Assembly (NCBI GenBank): GCA_945869475.1
Contig: CAMBOV010000010.1
Coordinates: 42,173-106,172 of the forward strand
Origin: Singulisphaera sp. GP187
GTDB lineage: Bacteria > Planctomycetota > Phycisphaerae > Phycisphaerales > SM1A02
Direction of reading: 5' to 3'
DNA length: 64,000 nucleotides
In this document: positions 35,102 to 43,827 of the stretch, in pieces
Layout of the letters: each line of letters starts with the position of its first letter
How positions within the stretch are numbered: position 1 is the first letter of the stretch
Made by a program: the position numbers and the translations under genes
The notes under the pieces: model-generated
Told to the model about the DNA's origin: nothing
Seen by the model: only the letters and a program-made list of their open reading frames with translations
The model's database searches: none

Positions 35102-36426
35102 GGCGGTGGCGTCTCACCTGCAGCGGTCGGCGCCAATTCGATCGCGGCGTCGAGTGATTGCACAGGCGTTCCAGGGGAGATTCGGCGACTTCCATCGACA
35201 GCGATCGCGATTCCATCTGGAAGTAGATCTTGAAGCACAAGCCACTCGACATCGTTGACTCCCGCCCCCTCGAGAAGGCCGCGATACGCGTGCGAGACTG
35301 TCACGCTGCGCGCGACAATCTTTCCATCGATGAGTTGCATCACGCGCTCGGCCCGGACGCTGCGACGAGGAACCACCGTGCGCTCAATTGAGCCGCGCGC
35401 CTCAACCGTCGCCTCGGCAAACTCTCCGGGTGCAAGTCGCGAGAGTTCATCACCACTCTGCTTGACTTCGACGTAGACGGTCATCGTGCGGTCGATGGGA
35501 TTGTCTTCTGGTTCGATGCGCGCAACGGTCGAGACTCCTCCTCGCGAATCGTTGGGCGCAACATTGAACTTGACGGCATCGCCGATCTGCACAGCTCCCC
35601 GCGCGGCTCCCGGTAATCGCACTGGAATCTCGACCGACGAAACATTGACGACGCGTGCGACCACCTGAGTGGGCATGACGCTCTCGCCGACCTCGAGTTC
35701 GAACGACTGCAAGGTGCCGGCGATGGGCGAAATGATTCGACACCGATCGACACTCGTCTGCGCTGTTTTCTGCTGTGTGCGCTGAATTTCCCGCTGGGCA
35801 ATCAGTGCGCCGCGCCGAGGTGTGAGCTGATTGAATCCTTCTTGCAAGAGCAAGTGTGCGCGCTCCATCGCGATCGCCTGCTGCCGACTTCGGTCGAGTT
35901 CGCGCTGATTCGCCGCGCCCGACTCCACAGCCGCTCGCGTACGCACTTCGTCCGAACTCGCAAGCGCCGCGTCCTCTTTCGCGAGTGCCATCCGCCGAAA
36001 GAGGCCGTCCTCTTCAACCGTGATCGAGACGAGCTGCGACTCAATCGAGGCGATTTGTTGCGTCGCAGAGTCGAGAGCGCGACGAAAGTCAAGATCGTCG
36101 AGCTGCACGAGAAACTGCCCAGCCGTCACAGTCGATCCGGGGCGGGCCTCGGCCGCAATCTCGACAACAGAAGCTCCCACACGAGCAGGAATGTCTGCCG
36201 AATCAATCGCACGCACCGTGCCGTAACCGATCCACTGCCGAGGGAGGTTCATCCGTTTGGGGTGAAAGACGGCAATGCGCTGCACTTCTTCACGTCGTTC
36301 ATTCGTGCCGGGCAGTGGACGGCTCATCGCCAGCGCGATCACAATCGCCACTGACCCGCCGACCATCGCGAGCGCGATGAGACCACGAACGATGCGAGTT
36401 CTCAGTGAAGGGTGGTGGGCATCCAT
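35098..36426 (-). CDS. RND efflux periplasmic adaptor (membrane fusion protein)
   Basis: 442 residues from the ATG at 36426; a TTG eight codons upstream is a weaker alternative. One membrane anchor (about 12-34) is followed by the biotinyl-lipoyl half-motif A-R-V-G-A-S-V-V-E-I ... V-T-A-G-Q-F-L-V-Q-L-D-D, a helical hairpin (about 105-205), the second half-motif (I-S-P-I-A-G-T-L), then beta-barrel and membrane-proximal domains. It bridges the RND pump to an outer-membrane channel. Its stop overlaps the pump start as ATGA, so the two are one unit. It diverges from gatC. Confidence 0.92.
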   Translation of the reverse strand: MDAHHPSLRTRIVRGLIALAMVGGSVAIVIALAMSRPLPGTNERREEVQRIAVFHPKRMNLPRQWIGYGTVRAIDSADIPARVGASVVEIAAEARPGSTVTAGQFLVQLDDLDFRRALDSATQQIASIESQLVSITVEEDGLFRRMALAKEDAALASSDEVRTRAAVESGAANQRELDRSRQQAIAMERAHLLLQEGFNQLTPRRGALIAQREIQRTQQKTAQTSVDRCRIISPIAGTLQSFELEVGESVMPTQVVARVVNVSSVEIPVRLPGAARGAVQIGDAVKFNVAPNDSRGGVSTVARIEPEDNPIDRTMTVYVEVKQSGDELSRLAPGEFAEATVEARGSIERTVVPRRSVRAERVMQLIDGKIVARSVTVSHAYRGLLEGAGVNDVEWLVLQDLLPDGIAIAVDGSRRISPGTPVQSLDAAIELAPTAAGETPPP

Positions 36427-36475
36427 GACGAATGCGTCACGGTATCCCAAGTTTGGCAGTTAGACTCCCTCATCA

Positions 36476-36790
36476 ATGAGCGATTCGAAGACACCACTGG
36501 GCATCGATGATGTGCGGCACGTTGCCAAACTTGCGCGACTGGCGATCTCAGAAGATCGACTCCCTCAACTGCAGCGCGAATTGATCGCAATTCTCGGGCA
36601 TATTGAGCAACTTCAGTCGATCGATACCACTGGACTCGAGCCGATGGCGCATCCACTGCAACTGACGAACCGACTTGCAGATGATGTTCCAGAAGCTGCG
36701 ATGCCCGTTGCCGATCTCTTGCGCAACGCTCCCGCAACTCAGGGGGATTTTCTCGTCGTTCCCAAAGTGCTGGGGGGTGAGTCGTCGTGA
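36476..36790 (+). CDS. gatC: Aspartyl/glutamyl-tRNA amidotransferase subunit C
   Basis: 104 residues, the usual length. Family features: D-D-V-R-H-V-A-K-L-A-R-L-A-I-S near the start, I-L-G-H-I-E-Q-L-Q-S-I-D-T-T-G-L-E-P-M in the middle, and R-x-D-x-x-x-x-x linker-like A-P-A-T-Q-G-D-F-L-V-V-P-K at the end. With GatA and GatB it converts Glu-tRNA(Gln) and Asp-tRNA(Asn) to the amidated forms. It overlaps gatA by 4 bp (GTGA). No gatB in this window. Confidence 0.95.
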   Translation: MSDSKTPLGIDDVRHVAKLARLAISEDRLPQLQRELIAILGHIEQLQSIDTTGLEPMAHPLQLTNRLADDVPEAAMPVADLLRNAPATQGDFLVVPKVLGGESS

Positions 36791-38262
36791 GTGCACACTC
36801 TCTCGATACGAACGACCTCGTCTCATTGCGCGATGACATTCGATCGCGCAAGACGAGCGCATGCGCAACCGTCGGTGCCTATCTCGCGCGCATTGAATCG
36901 CAGAACCCAACGCTCAACGCCTTTCGCGAAACATTTGCCGACGACGCTCGAGCGAGCGCCTCGCGTGTCGACCAAGCGATCGCGGCGGGCGATCCCGTTG
37001 GGCCCCTCGCTGGAGTTCCCATCGCAATCAAGGACAACATCGTCACGCGACTCGGTCGCACGAGTTGCTCATCGCGCATTCTCGAAAACTATCGCTCTCC
37101 CTTCGACGCAACGGTCATTGAGCGACTGACGACCGCTGGTGCGATTCTCATCGGCAAGACCAACATGGATGAGTTCGCGATGGGTTCCTCCTGCGAGACT
37201 TGCGCGTTCGGTGCGGTTCGAAATCCGTGGGATACCTCGCGCGTTCCAGGCGGATCATCCGGCGGCAGCGCCGCAGCAGTCGCGGCGAACCTCTGTGCGG
37301 CTGCACTTGGATCAGATACAGGTGGATCGATCCGCCAGCCCGCATCGCTCTGCGGAATCGTCGGCCTCAAGCCGACATTCGGCAGAGTTTCGCGCTACGG
37401 ACTCGTCGCATTTGGTAGCAGTCTCGACCAGATAGGACCCCTCACCCACTCGGTTCGCGACAGCGCCCTTCTCTATCAATGCATGGCCGGCGACGATCAT
37501 CACGACTCGACGTGCGCTCCGCATCCTGTCGAAGATGTGGTGACCACGCTCGACGAGACTCCTCGCACCTTTCGCGTGGGACTGCCTCTGCAGTATCGCA
37601 AGGGCAATTCGTCAGCGGTTGACGCCGCCGTCACACGCGCGGTTGAGCACTTTCGAACGATGGGCGCAGAAATCGTCGACGTCGATCTGCCGCTGACTGA
37701 TGTTGGCATCTCGACCTATTACGTGATCGCTCCCGCAGAGGCGTGCAGCAATCTCGCTCGCTTCGATGGCATCCGTTATGGACACCGAACCGCCTCGCCT
37801 AGCGCGCAAGATCTCTTCGACCTTTACGCGCAGAGTCGCGCTGAGGGATTCGGACCCGAAGTGCAGCGCCGCATCATGCTCGGAACGTACGTGTTGAGCG
37901 CTGGCTACTACGACGCCTACTACCGCCGCGCACTGCAGATTCGCCGACTCATCAAGCGAGAGTTCGACGCGGCGTTCGCCCTGTGCGATGTCATTCTTGG
38001 ACCAACCTCCCCCACCGCGGCGTTCTCACTCGGCGGTGTGACTGATCCACTCTCGATGTACATGTGCGACGTCTATACGGTCAATACGAATATCGCTGGA
38101 ATCTGTGGCATTTCGCTGCCTGCTGGATTCGATGAGAGCGGCGCCGCGCGTCTGCCCGTTGGAATTCAATTGCAGGCTCAGGCCTTCGCCGAGCCGCTGC
38201 TCTTCAAGATTGCGCGTGGCTACGAGCGCGCTCAGGGCGGTCGCGAACAGATTGCTGGCTGA
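36787..38262 (+). CDS. gatA: Aspartyl/glutamyl-tRNA amidotransferase subunit A
   Basis: 491 residues starting at GTG in a GTGA overlap with gatC. It is an amidase-signature enzyme: the catalytic Lys is in V-P-I-A-I-K-D-N-I, followed by P-G-G-S-S-G-G-S-A-A-A-V-A and G-S-D-T-G-G-S-I-R-Q-P-A-S-L-C-G with the cis-Ser and nucleophile Ser. It releases ammonia from glutamine for transamidation of misacylated tRNAs. The C-terminus includes N-I-A-G-I-C-G-I-S-L-P-A-G as expected. Its stop codon lies inside a 12-bp tandem repeat (38257-38280). Confidence 0.96.
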   Translation: MSAHSLDTNDLVSLRDDIRSRKTSACATVGAYLARIESQNPTLNAFRETFADDARASASRVDQAIAAGDPVGPLAGVPIAIKDNIVTRLGRTSCSSRILENYRSPFDATVIERLTTAGAILIGKTNMDEFAMGSSCETCAFGAVRNPWDTSRVPGGSSGGSAAAVAANLCAAALGSDTGGSIRQPASLCGIVGLKPTFGRVSRYGLVAFGSSLDQIGPLTHSVRDSALLYQCMAGDDHHDSTCAPHPVEDVVTTLDETPRTFRVGLPLQYRKGNSSAVDAAVTRAVEHFRTMGAEIVDVDLPLTDVGISTYYVIAPAEACSNLARFDGIRYGHRTASPSAQDLFDLYAQSRAEGFGPEVQRRIMLGTYVLSAGYYDAYYRRALQIRRLIKREFDAAFALCDVILGPTSPTAAFSLGGVTDPLSMYMCDVYTVNTNIAGICGISLPAGFDESGAARLPVGIQLQAQAFAEPLLFKIARGYERAQGGREQIAG

Positions 38263-38309
38263 GGCGCTGGCTGAGGCGCTGGCGAGAGTGCTCGCCAACG
38301 AACGCCCGC

Positions 38310-38840
38310 CTACGTCGGTCGCTTGAGCAATCCAAATTTCCGCATCTTCATTCGAAACTCGCGCACGATTCGCTCGGCATTGTCGAAGCGCTCGCCGAAT
38401 GTGCCGACCGAGGCAGTGGCCAAGTACATCTCTGGCGGATCACGCCTCACCACAGTCAGCGTTGCGGGCTCGCCCCCTTGCGTCTCGATCTCGAAAGTCC
38501 ACGTCTCACCCTTGAGAGTCGCGCTCCTGAGTCCCATCTCAGCTGCGACGATCGCTGCGTTTGCCGCAACCTTCACGTCTGACCAGCGCACCGCATCTGG
38601 CGCAGAAGTGAGCGGATCGGTCGGCATTCCAACGGCCGTCGCACCAAGAGCATCGACGAGCTCGCCGCGCTGCTTCTTGTTCAACAAGACATTCGACGGA
38701 TACTTCTCTCCAGGAAACTGCTCGTTCGACAGAACTGGATTCTCTTTCGGCTGGCAGCCGACGCAGATGCACACCACGACGGCGACGCTCACGACTCGCG
38801 TGCTCGAAGCGATCAGACTGCTCAGGTGTGCGTCCATCAT
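38310..38840 (-). CDS. Lipoprotein of unknown function
   Basis: 176 residues from the ATG at 38840, which overlaps the mutY stop as ATGA. A lipoprotein signal ends C-I-C-V-G-C-Q-P, Cys near residue 31. The mature protein has N-V-L-L-N-K-K-Q-R-G-E-L-V-D-A-L-G-A, then a region W-T-F-E-I-E-T-Q-G-G-E-P-A-T-L-T-V-V-R-R-D-P resembling a small beta sheet, and a basic C-terminus (R-M-K-M-R-K-F-G-L-L-K-R-P-T). I recognise no family. The coupling to mutY looks positional rather than functional. Confidence 0.72.
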   Translation of the reverse strand: MMDAHLSSLIASSTRVVSVAVVVCICVGCQPKENPVLSNEQFPGEKYPSNVLLNKKQRGELVDALGATAVGMPTDPLTSAPDAVRWSDVKVAANAAIVAAEMGLRSATLKGETWTFEIETQGGEPATLTVVRRDPPEMYLATASVGTFGERFDNAERIVREFRMKMRKFGLLKRPT

Positions 38841-39964
38841 TGCGCTTTCAAGACTACTCGCCCCCGCCGTGCTCTCGCGGCGGTCTTCGCCGACTCGAAC
38901 ACTTTGCACATCGCACTTGAAAGGGAAGCGCGAGCGACAGCCGCCTTCGAATGCCACGTCCACTCGCTCCCTTGAGACTTCTTGAGCAGTCGCGACGCAG
39001 AATCACTCGCGCACCAGACGCGAAATCGCACGGCGCGGTGCGACGTCATGAACTCGAACGCCGCCCCGCCACCAAGCTCGCTTTGCGCAACACCAAACTT
39101 CAGCGCAACTGCCCGCTTCGAAATCGCACGCGGCGACTCAACCGTCGGAGGAAAGAGCATCCCAGCCCAGAGTCCTTGCTCGCCGCGACGCACGAGCGCA
39201 GTGTGACCGGCGACACGTGCAACAATGACGTGCGTATGCAGCACCTGCCGCACTGCTCGCTTGCGCGGCAACGGAATGCGATCCTGTGAACCCTGCTTCG
39301 TGGCCACACACACTTTTCGAAGCGGGCACCTCGCGCACGCTGCGCCCACTGGAGTACAGATCGTCGCGCCGAGTTCCATCAACCCTTCATTCGCAATGCC
39401 CGGACCTTTCGCTCCGTCCACGTACTCCTTCGCGCGCGCCCACAACCATTTCGATCCCGCCGGGGATGCCCCATCGACGTTGCGTCCATGCACGCGCATC
39501 AGAACTCGCGCGACGTTGCCATCGACGATCGGCTCGCGCTTTCCAAACGCGATCGATCCGATCGCTCCAGCACAGTAAGGACCGATCCCCGGCAGCGCGA
39601 GCAACGCTTCCCGCTTCGAAGGCACCATCCCGCCATGCAACTCGCAAATCTCCGCCGCAGCAGCATGAAGGCTGCGCGCTCGCCGGTAGTACCCAAGCCC
39701 CCTCCACGCCTCGAGCACCGACCCCTCCGAAGCCTCCGCAAGCGCCTGAATTGTCGGAAAAGCCCTCATGAACGCCGTCCAAGCAGGCGCTGCCCGCGCG
39801 ACCTGCGTCTGCTGACACATCGCCTCACTCACGAGCGTTCCGTACGCAGTTCGCACCCGCCGCCAAGGAAGATCGCGCGCGGCCTTGGCGAACCACTGCT
39901 CCACCGGCGGCGCAAGCCCAACCGCGACCCTGGCTCGCCTGTGATCACCTTGCGCAACCGCCAT
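38837..39964 (-). CDS. mutY: A/G-specific adenine glycosylase
   Basis: 375 residues. It removes adenine opposite 8-oxoguanine. Catalytic Glu47 lies in S-E-A-M-C-Q-Q-T-Q, the helix-hairpin-helix L-P-G-I-G-P-Y-C-A-G-A-I at about 124-135, catalytic Asp148 in V-D-G-N-V-A-R-V, and the iron-sulfur cluster cysteines at 203, 210, 213 and 219 (C-x6-C-x2-C-x5-C). A C-terminal NUDIX-like domain (about 240-365) senses 8-oxoG. The ATG at 39964 was chosen; the frame extends to a TTG at 40006 that would overlap the divergent gene. Confidence 0.93.
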   Translation of the reverse strand: MAVAQGDHRRARVAVGLAPPVEQWFAKAARDLPWRRVRTAYGTLVSEAMCQQTQVARAAPAWTAFMRAFPTIQALAEASEGSVLEAWRGLGYYRRARSLHAAAAEICELHGGMVPSKREALLALPGIGPYCAGAIGSIAFGKREPIVDGNVARVLMRVHGRNVDGASPAGSKWLWARAKEYVDGAKGPGIANEGLMELGATICTPVGAACARCPLRKVCVATKQGSQDRIPLPRKRAVRQVLHTHVIVARVAGHTALVRRGEQGLWAGMLFPPTVESPRAISKRAVALKFGVAQSELGGGAAFEFMTSHRAVRFRVWCASDSASRLLKKSQGSEWTWHSKAAVARASLSSAMCKVFESAKTAARARRGRVVLKAQ

Positions 39965-39999
39965 CTGACCCGTAGCGTAAGTACTTTCGACCTCTACAA

Positions 40000-41253
40000 A
40001 TGGCAAAACTCTTCTACACCATCGACGAAGCCGCAGCGAAACTCGGCAAATCCAAAGTTGACCTGCTCGAAATGGTTGGGATGGGCCAACTCGAAGAGTT
40101 CAAGATGCATGACCAAACGCATTTCAAGCGCGCCGTCATCGACCAACTTGTGCTCGAAGATGTCGGAGACTTCGTGCTTCCGCTCGAAGATGAATCTGGC
40201 ACAGGCGGCGTTGGGGGCAACGACTCCTCGGGCAGCGCCATCGCAGATGACCTCAAATTCGAAGAGACATCTGCTGGCGGTATCTCAGGAAGCGGCGCTC
40301 TCGATCTTGGTTCCGAAGTGGGTTCTGAGCCTGATTCTAGTTTTGGCTTCGACCTCGACCTCGGTCTCGATTCACCGCTTTCACTCGCAGATTCTGCAGT
40401 CCAAGCCCCTTTGACCCCACCTTCACGACCTGCGGTCAAGCCACCGGCTCCATCGAATTCAGACTCCGGCGAGCTCTCGCTTGCTGACTCGTACACGGGC
40501 GGCGCGTCAGCGGCACCTGCAGGCGCGAAGAAGAACAACGACCTCGATCTCGACCTGGGCCTCGACCTGGGCCTCGACCTGGGCCTCGATTTGGGTCTCG
40601 ACGACCTCGGCAGCGCGCCAAGTTCGAGCGGAATGGGCATCGACCTCGCTGATAGTCGCGGCGATTCGCCATCCCAAGGCGCGGCATCGGACGCGAGCGG
40701 ATCGATGGCTGCAAAGTCTGCCGCCGGATTGTCTGACGCAAGCGCGGGATTCCACAATCGCGGCGGCGTCTCTGATTCAGGCGGATTAAGCCTCGAAACC
40801 GTCGGCTCAGGCAGCGGAATGCTCGACCTCACCGGCGATGCTGATCAATCGACGATGGGCGCGGCCCTTCTCGAAGATCCAGGTGATGAGGGAGCCAGCG
40901 GTGCCGCAGTCGTCAGCGCGAGCGGAATTTTCGCCGAACCAGCGATGGCAGGCGCCTTCGATGATGAACTCCCAGCGGCCGCACGCGCGACTGCTTCAAC
41001 AGGATCCGGCATGACGATGGTTGCCACCGCGCGCACTGACACTTCCGGAAGCGGCCTCGGCGTCGGCATGCTCGCAATCGCACTCGTTGCAGTCATCCTC
41101 TGCGCTCTGGTTGTTATGGGATCGAAACTCAGCGGTGGATCGCAACTCGCATCGATGATCACCGGTGACATGCTGGTCTGGATCGGAGCGCTCGCTGCTG
41201 GAACGGTCGTCGCGGGAGGCATCGGCTTCTTCGTCGGCCGTGCAATGGAGTGA
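40000..41253 (+). CDS. Excisionase/MerR-like HTH protein with acidic repeat linker and C-terminal membrane helices
   Basis: 417 residues. Residues 1-55 look like a MerR/excisionase-type winged helix: F-Y-T-I-D-E-A-A-A-K-L-G-K-S-K-V-D-L-L-E-M-V, then a short wing and F-K-R-A-V-I-D. About 290 residues of Ser/Gly/Asp/Leu-rich low complexity follow, with a D-L-G-L tandem repeat (181-201) and recurrent S-G-S-G-x-L-D-L motifs. Two membrane helices end the protein (about 354-374 and 391-413). This places a DNA-binding-like domain at the inner membrane. The stop overlaps the phosphatidylserine decarboxylase start (GTGA). I know no characterised protein of this layout. Confidence 0.8.
   Translation: MAKLFYTIDEAAAKLGKSKVDLLEMVGMGQLEEFKMHDQTHFKRAVIDQLVLEDVGDFVLPLEDESGTGGVGGNDSSGSAIADDLKFEETSAGGISGSGALDLGSEVGSEPDSSFGFDLDLGLDSPLSLADSAVQAPLTPPSRPAVKPPAPSNSDSGELSLADSYTGGASAAPAGAKKNNDLDLDLGLDLGLDLGLDLGLDDLGSAPSSSGMGIDLADSRGDSPSQGAASDASGSMAAKSAAGLSDASAGFHNRGGVSDSGGLSLETVGSGSGMLDLTGDADQSTMGAALLEDPGDEGASGAAVVSASGIFAEPAMAGAFDDELPAAARATASTGSGMTMVATARTDTSGSGLGVGMLAIALVAVILCALVVMGSKLSGGSQLASMITGDMLVWIGALAAGTVVAGGIGFFVGRAME
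40549..40602 (+). repeat. 12-bp tandem repeat encoding D-L-G-L
   Basis: CTCGACCTGGGC-type units repeat about four times with minor changes in the last copies, encoding the D-L-G-L run of the HTH/membrane protein. Confidence 0.85.
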
Positions 41254-41957
41254 TTCTCTCTCGGTATGGACTTCGCGAATGGGGGCTCGCAACTGCCGCG
41301 GCAATTGCGATTCTTATTCTCACTGCACCCTCGCTCGCGGCAACCATCCCGGTCGTCATCATCTGGGCGGCAATCGCTGCGTTCTTTCGCGATCCACTCT
41401 TTCGCAGAGCCGCGAGTCGCGATCCAGCAGATCTTGTGAGCCCTGCAGATGGCGTCGTCTCTGCTGTCTTCACCTGCGATCACCACGAGGCGACGCAGGG
41501 TCCTGCGACTGTCGTGCGAATCTTTCTCAGCGTGCTCGATGTGCATATCAATCGAATGCCCTGCGCAGCGACTGTGCTTTCGATCAAGCACACGCCAGGT
41601 CAATACCTCGACGCGCGCAAACCCCAGAGCGCGCAGGTCAATGAGTGCAATCTGGTCGTGGTGCGAAACGGCGATGGAGATTCGATCGGCATCCGCCAGA
41701 TCTCTGGAGCGATTGCGAGGCGCATCGTCTGCCCGATTCAGACGGGCGAGACCTTCGCGCGCGCAGAGCGATTTGGAATGATCAAGTTTGGATCGACCAC
41801 CGAACTCATCATCCCCCGTCCAGTTGATACGACTGTGCGCGTTGCAAAGGGCGATCGCGTCGTCGGTGGTGTCACGACGCTCGCGAGACTTGCGCGATCG
41901 ACGATCACTGCGACGAGTCAGGCGCCTCACGCGGCCACTGCGGCGTTGCGCGTGTGA
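41250..41957 (+). CDS. psd: Phosphatidylserine decarboxylase (short, archaetidylserine-type)
   Basis: 235 residues. Two N-terminal membrane helices (about 12-45) precede the proenzyme domain: F-F-R-D-P near 45-49, S-P-A-D-G with Asp67, D-V-H-I-N-R with His99, and the self-cleavage site F-G-S-T with Gly181-Ser182, where Ser becomes the pyruvoyl group. It decarboxylates phosphatidylserine to phosphatidylethanolamine at the membrane. The start is a GTG in a GTGA overlap with the HTH/membrane gene. The 3' end overlaps the convergent pseudo-receiver gene by 53 bp. Confidence 0.93.
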   Translation: MILSRYGLREWGLATAAAIAILILTAPSLAATIPVVIIWAAIAAFFRDPLFRRAASRDPADLVSPADGVVSAVFTCDHHEATQGPATVVRIFLSVLDVHINRMPCAATVLSIKHTPGQYLDARKPQSAQVNECNLVVVRNGDGDSIGIRQISGAIARRIVCPIQTGETFARAERFGMIKFGSTTELIIPRPVDTTVRVAKGDRVVGGVTTLARLARSTITATSQAPHAATAALRV

Positions 41958-43020
41958 GAACACGTTGCACTCGCGCGAGTGTGCTCGCGAATGCTGGCGC
42001 AACTGCACGCGCAACCTTTTCGAGATCGCGACTGAACGGTCGCTGACCATCTCGAAACAAGACGATGATCGCGCTGCCCTGATGTTCATTCATCTTGGGA
42101 CACGCGAACGCGAAGACCGATCGTCCAGGCAAGAGCCCCGCGAGTTCTGCAAATCGTCCAGGCGGTGGATCGCACGGCCCGAAACGAACGCACTCGCCGT
42201 GAGCAGCAATTCTCTCGCACCAGACGCTGGCAATGTGCTCGATCAGACCACCCGCACTCTTGCGTGCCAAATCGTCGCGCACATATCCAGCGAGGCGATA
42301 TTGGTTCTGATCCATCAGAAAAATCACTGCGTTGGTGACGCCAACGCGCGCGATCACATATTGCGTCGTCAACTCAACGACCGCTTCAACTTCGCTCTCT
42401 TGCGCGAGCAGCGTGCGACACTCTGCTTGCATTGATGCGACCCCCTCGCGATCCCGCGCGCTCTCTTCGGCGCCTGCGAGGTTTGCGAAGGCTCCTCCGA
42501 GCTTGTCTTCGAGGGTTCGCCGTTCGAGTGTGAGCTTGCGACAGGCATTCTCGAGCACCGCAGTTCGTTCAGCACGCACGCGCCCACCAACCGCGCGTTC
42601 GATCTCTGATGCGAATCGCGCCGCGACGCTCTCATCGTTCTTCCACTCATCTCCTTCGATCCAGTCGCTCACACCCGCGCGAAAGATTTCAGTCACAACT
42701 CGCGCGCTTGGCAGTTCTCCAACAATCACGATGCGTGCATCTGGATAGACGCGGCGAACAATCCACGCGACTCTCGATGCACGGCTGCCCACCGATGCGT
42801 GATCGATAACAACCACGTCAATAGTTCGTCCACGAATCCACTCCAGGGCGGCGCGAGCTGTTGACATTCGATCGACGCGCACGGTCCATCCCGCGTCGAC
42901 GCCAGCTGCGTCGATGCGTCGAAAGGCCGGACCATCGACTGCGCCGATGAGCAAGACTTGGGTGCGTCCGAGTGTGCGCGGTCGATCACGTGGCGGGTGC
43001 GGTTTGTGCGTTTTGTGCAT
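41905..43020 (-). CDS. Pseudo-receiver and GAF-like domain protein
   Basis: 371 residues from the ATG at 43020; a GTG at 43092, directly after the tsaB stop, would add 24 residues. Residues about 20-140 resemble a response-regulator receiver (V-L-L-I-G, D-V-V-V-I-D at the phospho-acceptor strand, A-R-I-V-I-V-G, F-R-A-G-V-S-D-W-I), but the acidic pair near the first strand and the conserved Lys are missing, so normal phosphotransfer is doubtful. A coiled coil (about 155-215) leads to a GAF-like domain (215-355). No output DNA-binding domain is seen. It overlaps the convergent psd gene by 53 bp. Confidence 0.72.
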   Translation of the reverse strand: MHKTHKPHPPRDRPRTLGRTQVLLIGAVDGPAFRRIDAAGVDAGWTVRVDRMSTARAALEWIRGRTIDVVVIDHASVGSRASRVAWIVRRVYPDARIVIVGELPSARVVTEIFRAGVSDWIEGDEWKNDESVAARFASEIERAVGGRVRAERTAVLENACRKLTLERRTLEDKLGGAFANLAGAEESARDREGVASMQAECRTLLAQESEVEAVVELTTQYVIARVGVTNAVIFLMDQNQYRLAGYVRDDLARKSAGGLIEHIASVWCERIAAHGECVRFGPCDPPPGRFAELAGLLPGRSVFAFACPKMNEHQGSAIIVLFRDGQRPFSRDLEKVARAVAPAFASTLARVQRVLTRATPQWPREAPDSSQ

Positions 43021-43092
43021 TGGGGATGGGGGCTTCCTGCCCCACCGATCGACCCAATTGGGGTGCCTCTTGAGCACACCGACTCGATTCAC

Positions 43093-43827
43093 TCACTTTT
43101 TTGCTGCGAATCCGTGTGGATATCGGGCGCGCCAGAGGGTGACCGCCTCTGGCTCGCGTGGATAGCGCACCTGCACCCCTGCCGCATCGGTTGTCCTTCC
43201 CTGCCCGAAAAGTTGCTCTGCCACGCTCAGGCAATCCCGAGCATGAAAGGATGGCACCACCACGCGCATCCCACGTGCCTCTGCGCGAGCGCGCAACGCG
43301 AGCGGTAAATATTCATCTGCGATGAGCAGCTTTGCGGTCGCTTCAAGCCTTGCTGACGTCGCTTCAAGCGAACACGCAGTCGCGGTGGACTCATGTGCGA
43401 GTGTGATCGCGCCTGCTTCATTCGATTCCACGAGCGACAACCAGCATGAGTCGCCCTTCGATGCGAGCCCGACCAAGACGCACGATCGCGAGCCGTCAAC
43501 GTGCCAGAGTTCGCGTGCCCCGCGCGCGGCGACGAGCGCCGAGGCAACGTCAATGGCTGGAATATTGAGCGCCTCGCAGAGTCCCTTCGCCGTCGCGAGC
43601 GCGACGCGCAATCCTGTGAAGCCGCCGGGCCCCGTCGAGACTGCCACCGCCGTCAACTCGCGTTGCGTGAATCCCGCACTCGCGCAGAGGTCAACGATTG
43701 CTGGCAAGAGCAGGTCGCACTCGCGCGTGTCACCCGTCGGAGCGCGTTCATGCAGCGTGCCATCCGCTGATCGGATCGCAACTGAGATCGCTCGCTGGCT
43801 TGCCTCGATGGCAAGAAGCCCGTTCAT
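43093..43827 (-). CDS. tsaB: tRNA t6A37 biosynthesis protein TsaB
   Basis: 244 residues of the ASKHA fold. It starts L-L-A-I-E-A-S and carries the family core A-V-S-T-G-P-G-G-F-T-G-L-R-V-A-L-A-T-A-K-G-L. TsaB is the non-catalytic partner of TsaD in N6-threonylcarbamoyl-adenosine formation on ANN-decoding tRNAs. The start is the ATG in an ATGA overlap with the phosphoesterase gene. The C-terminal half includes a G-R-T-T-D-A-A-G-V-Q-V-R-Y motif like the RimI/TsaB proteins. tsaD is not in the window. Confidence 0.92.
   Translation of the reverse strand: MNGLLAIEASQRAISVAIRSADGTLHERAPTGDTRECDLLLPAIVDLCASAGFTQRELTAVAVSTGPGGFTGLRVALATAKGLCEALNIPAIDVASALVAARGARELWHVDGSRSCVLVGLASKGDSCWLSLVESNEAGAITLAHESTATACSLEATSARLEATAKLLIADEYLPLALRARAEARGMRVVVPSFHARDCLSVAEQLFGQGRTTDAAGVQVRYPREPEAVTLWRARYPHGFAAKK

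Noticed and set aside
40014..40832. Horizontal transfer of the repeat-rich HTH gene
   Set aside because: Base composition is skewed by the low-complexity Ser/Gly/Asp linker, not by foreign codon use; flanking genes are tightly coupled and no mobile element is near.
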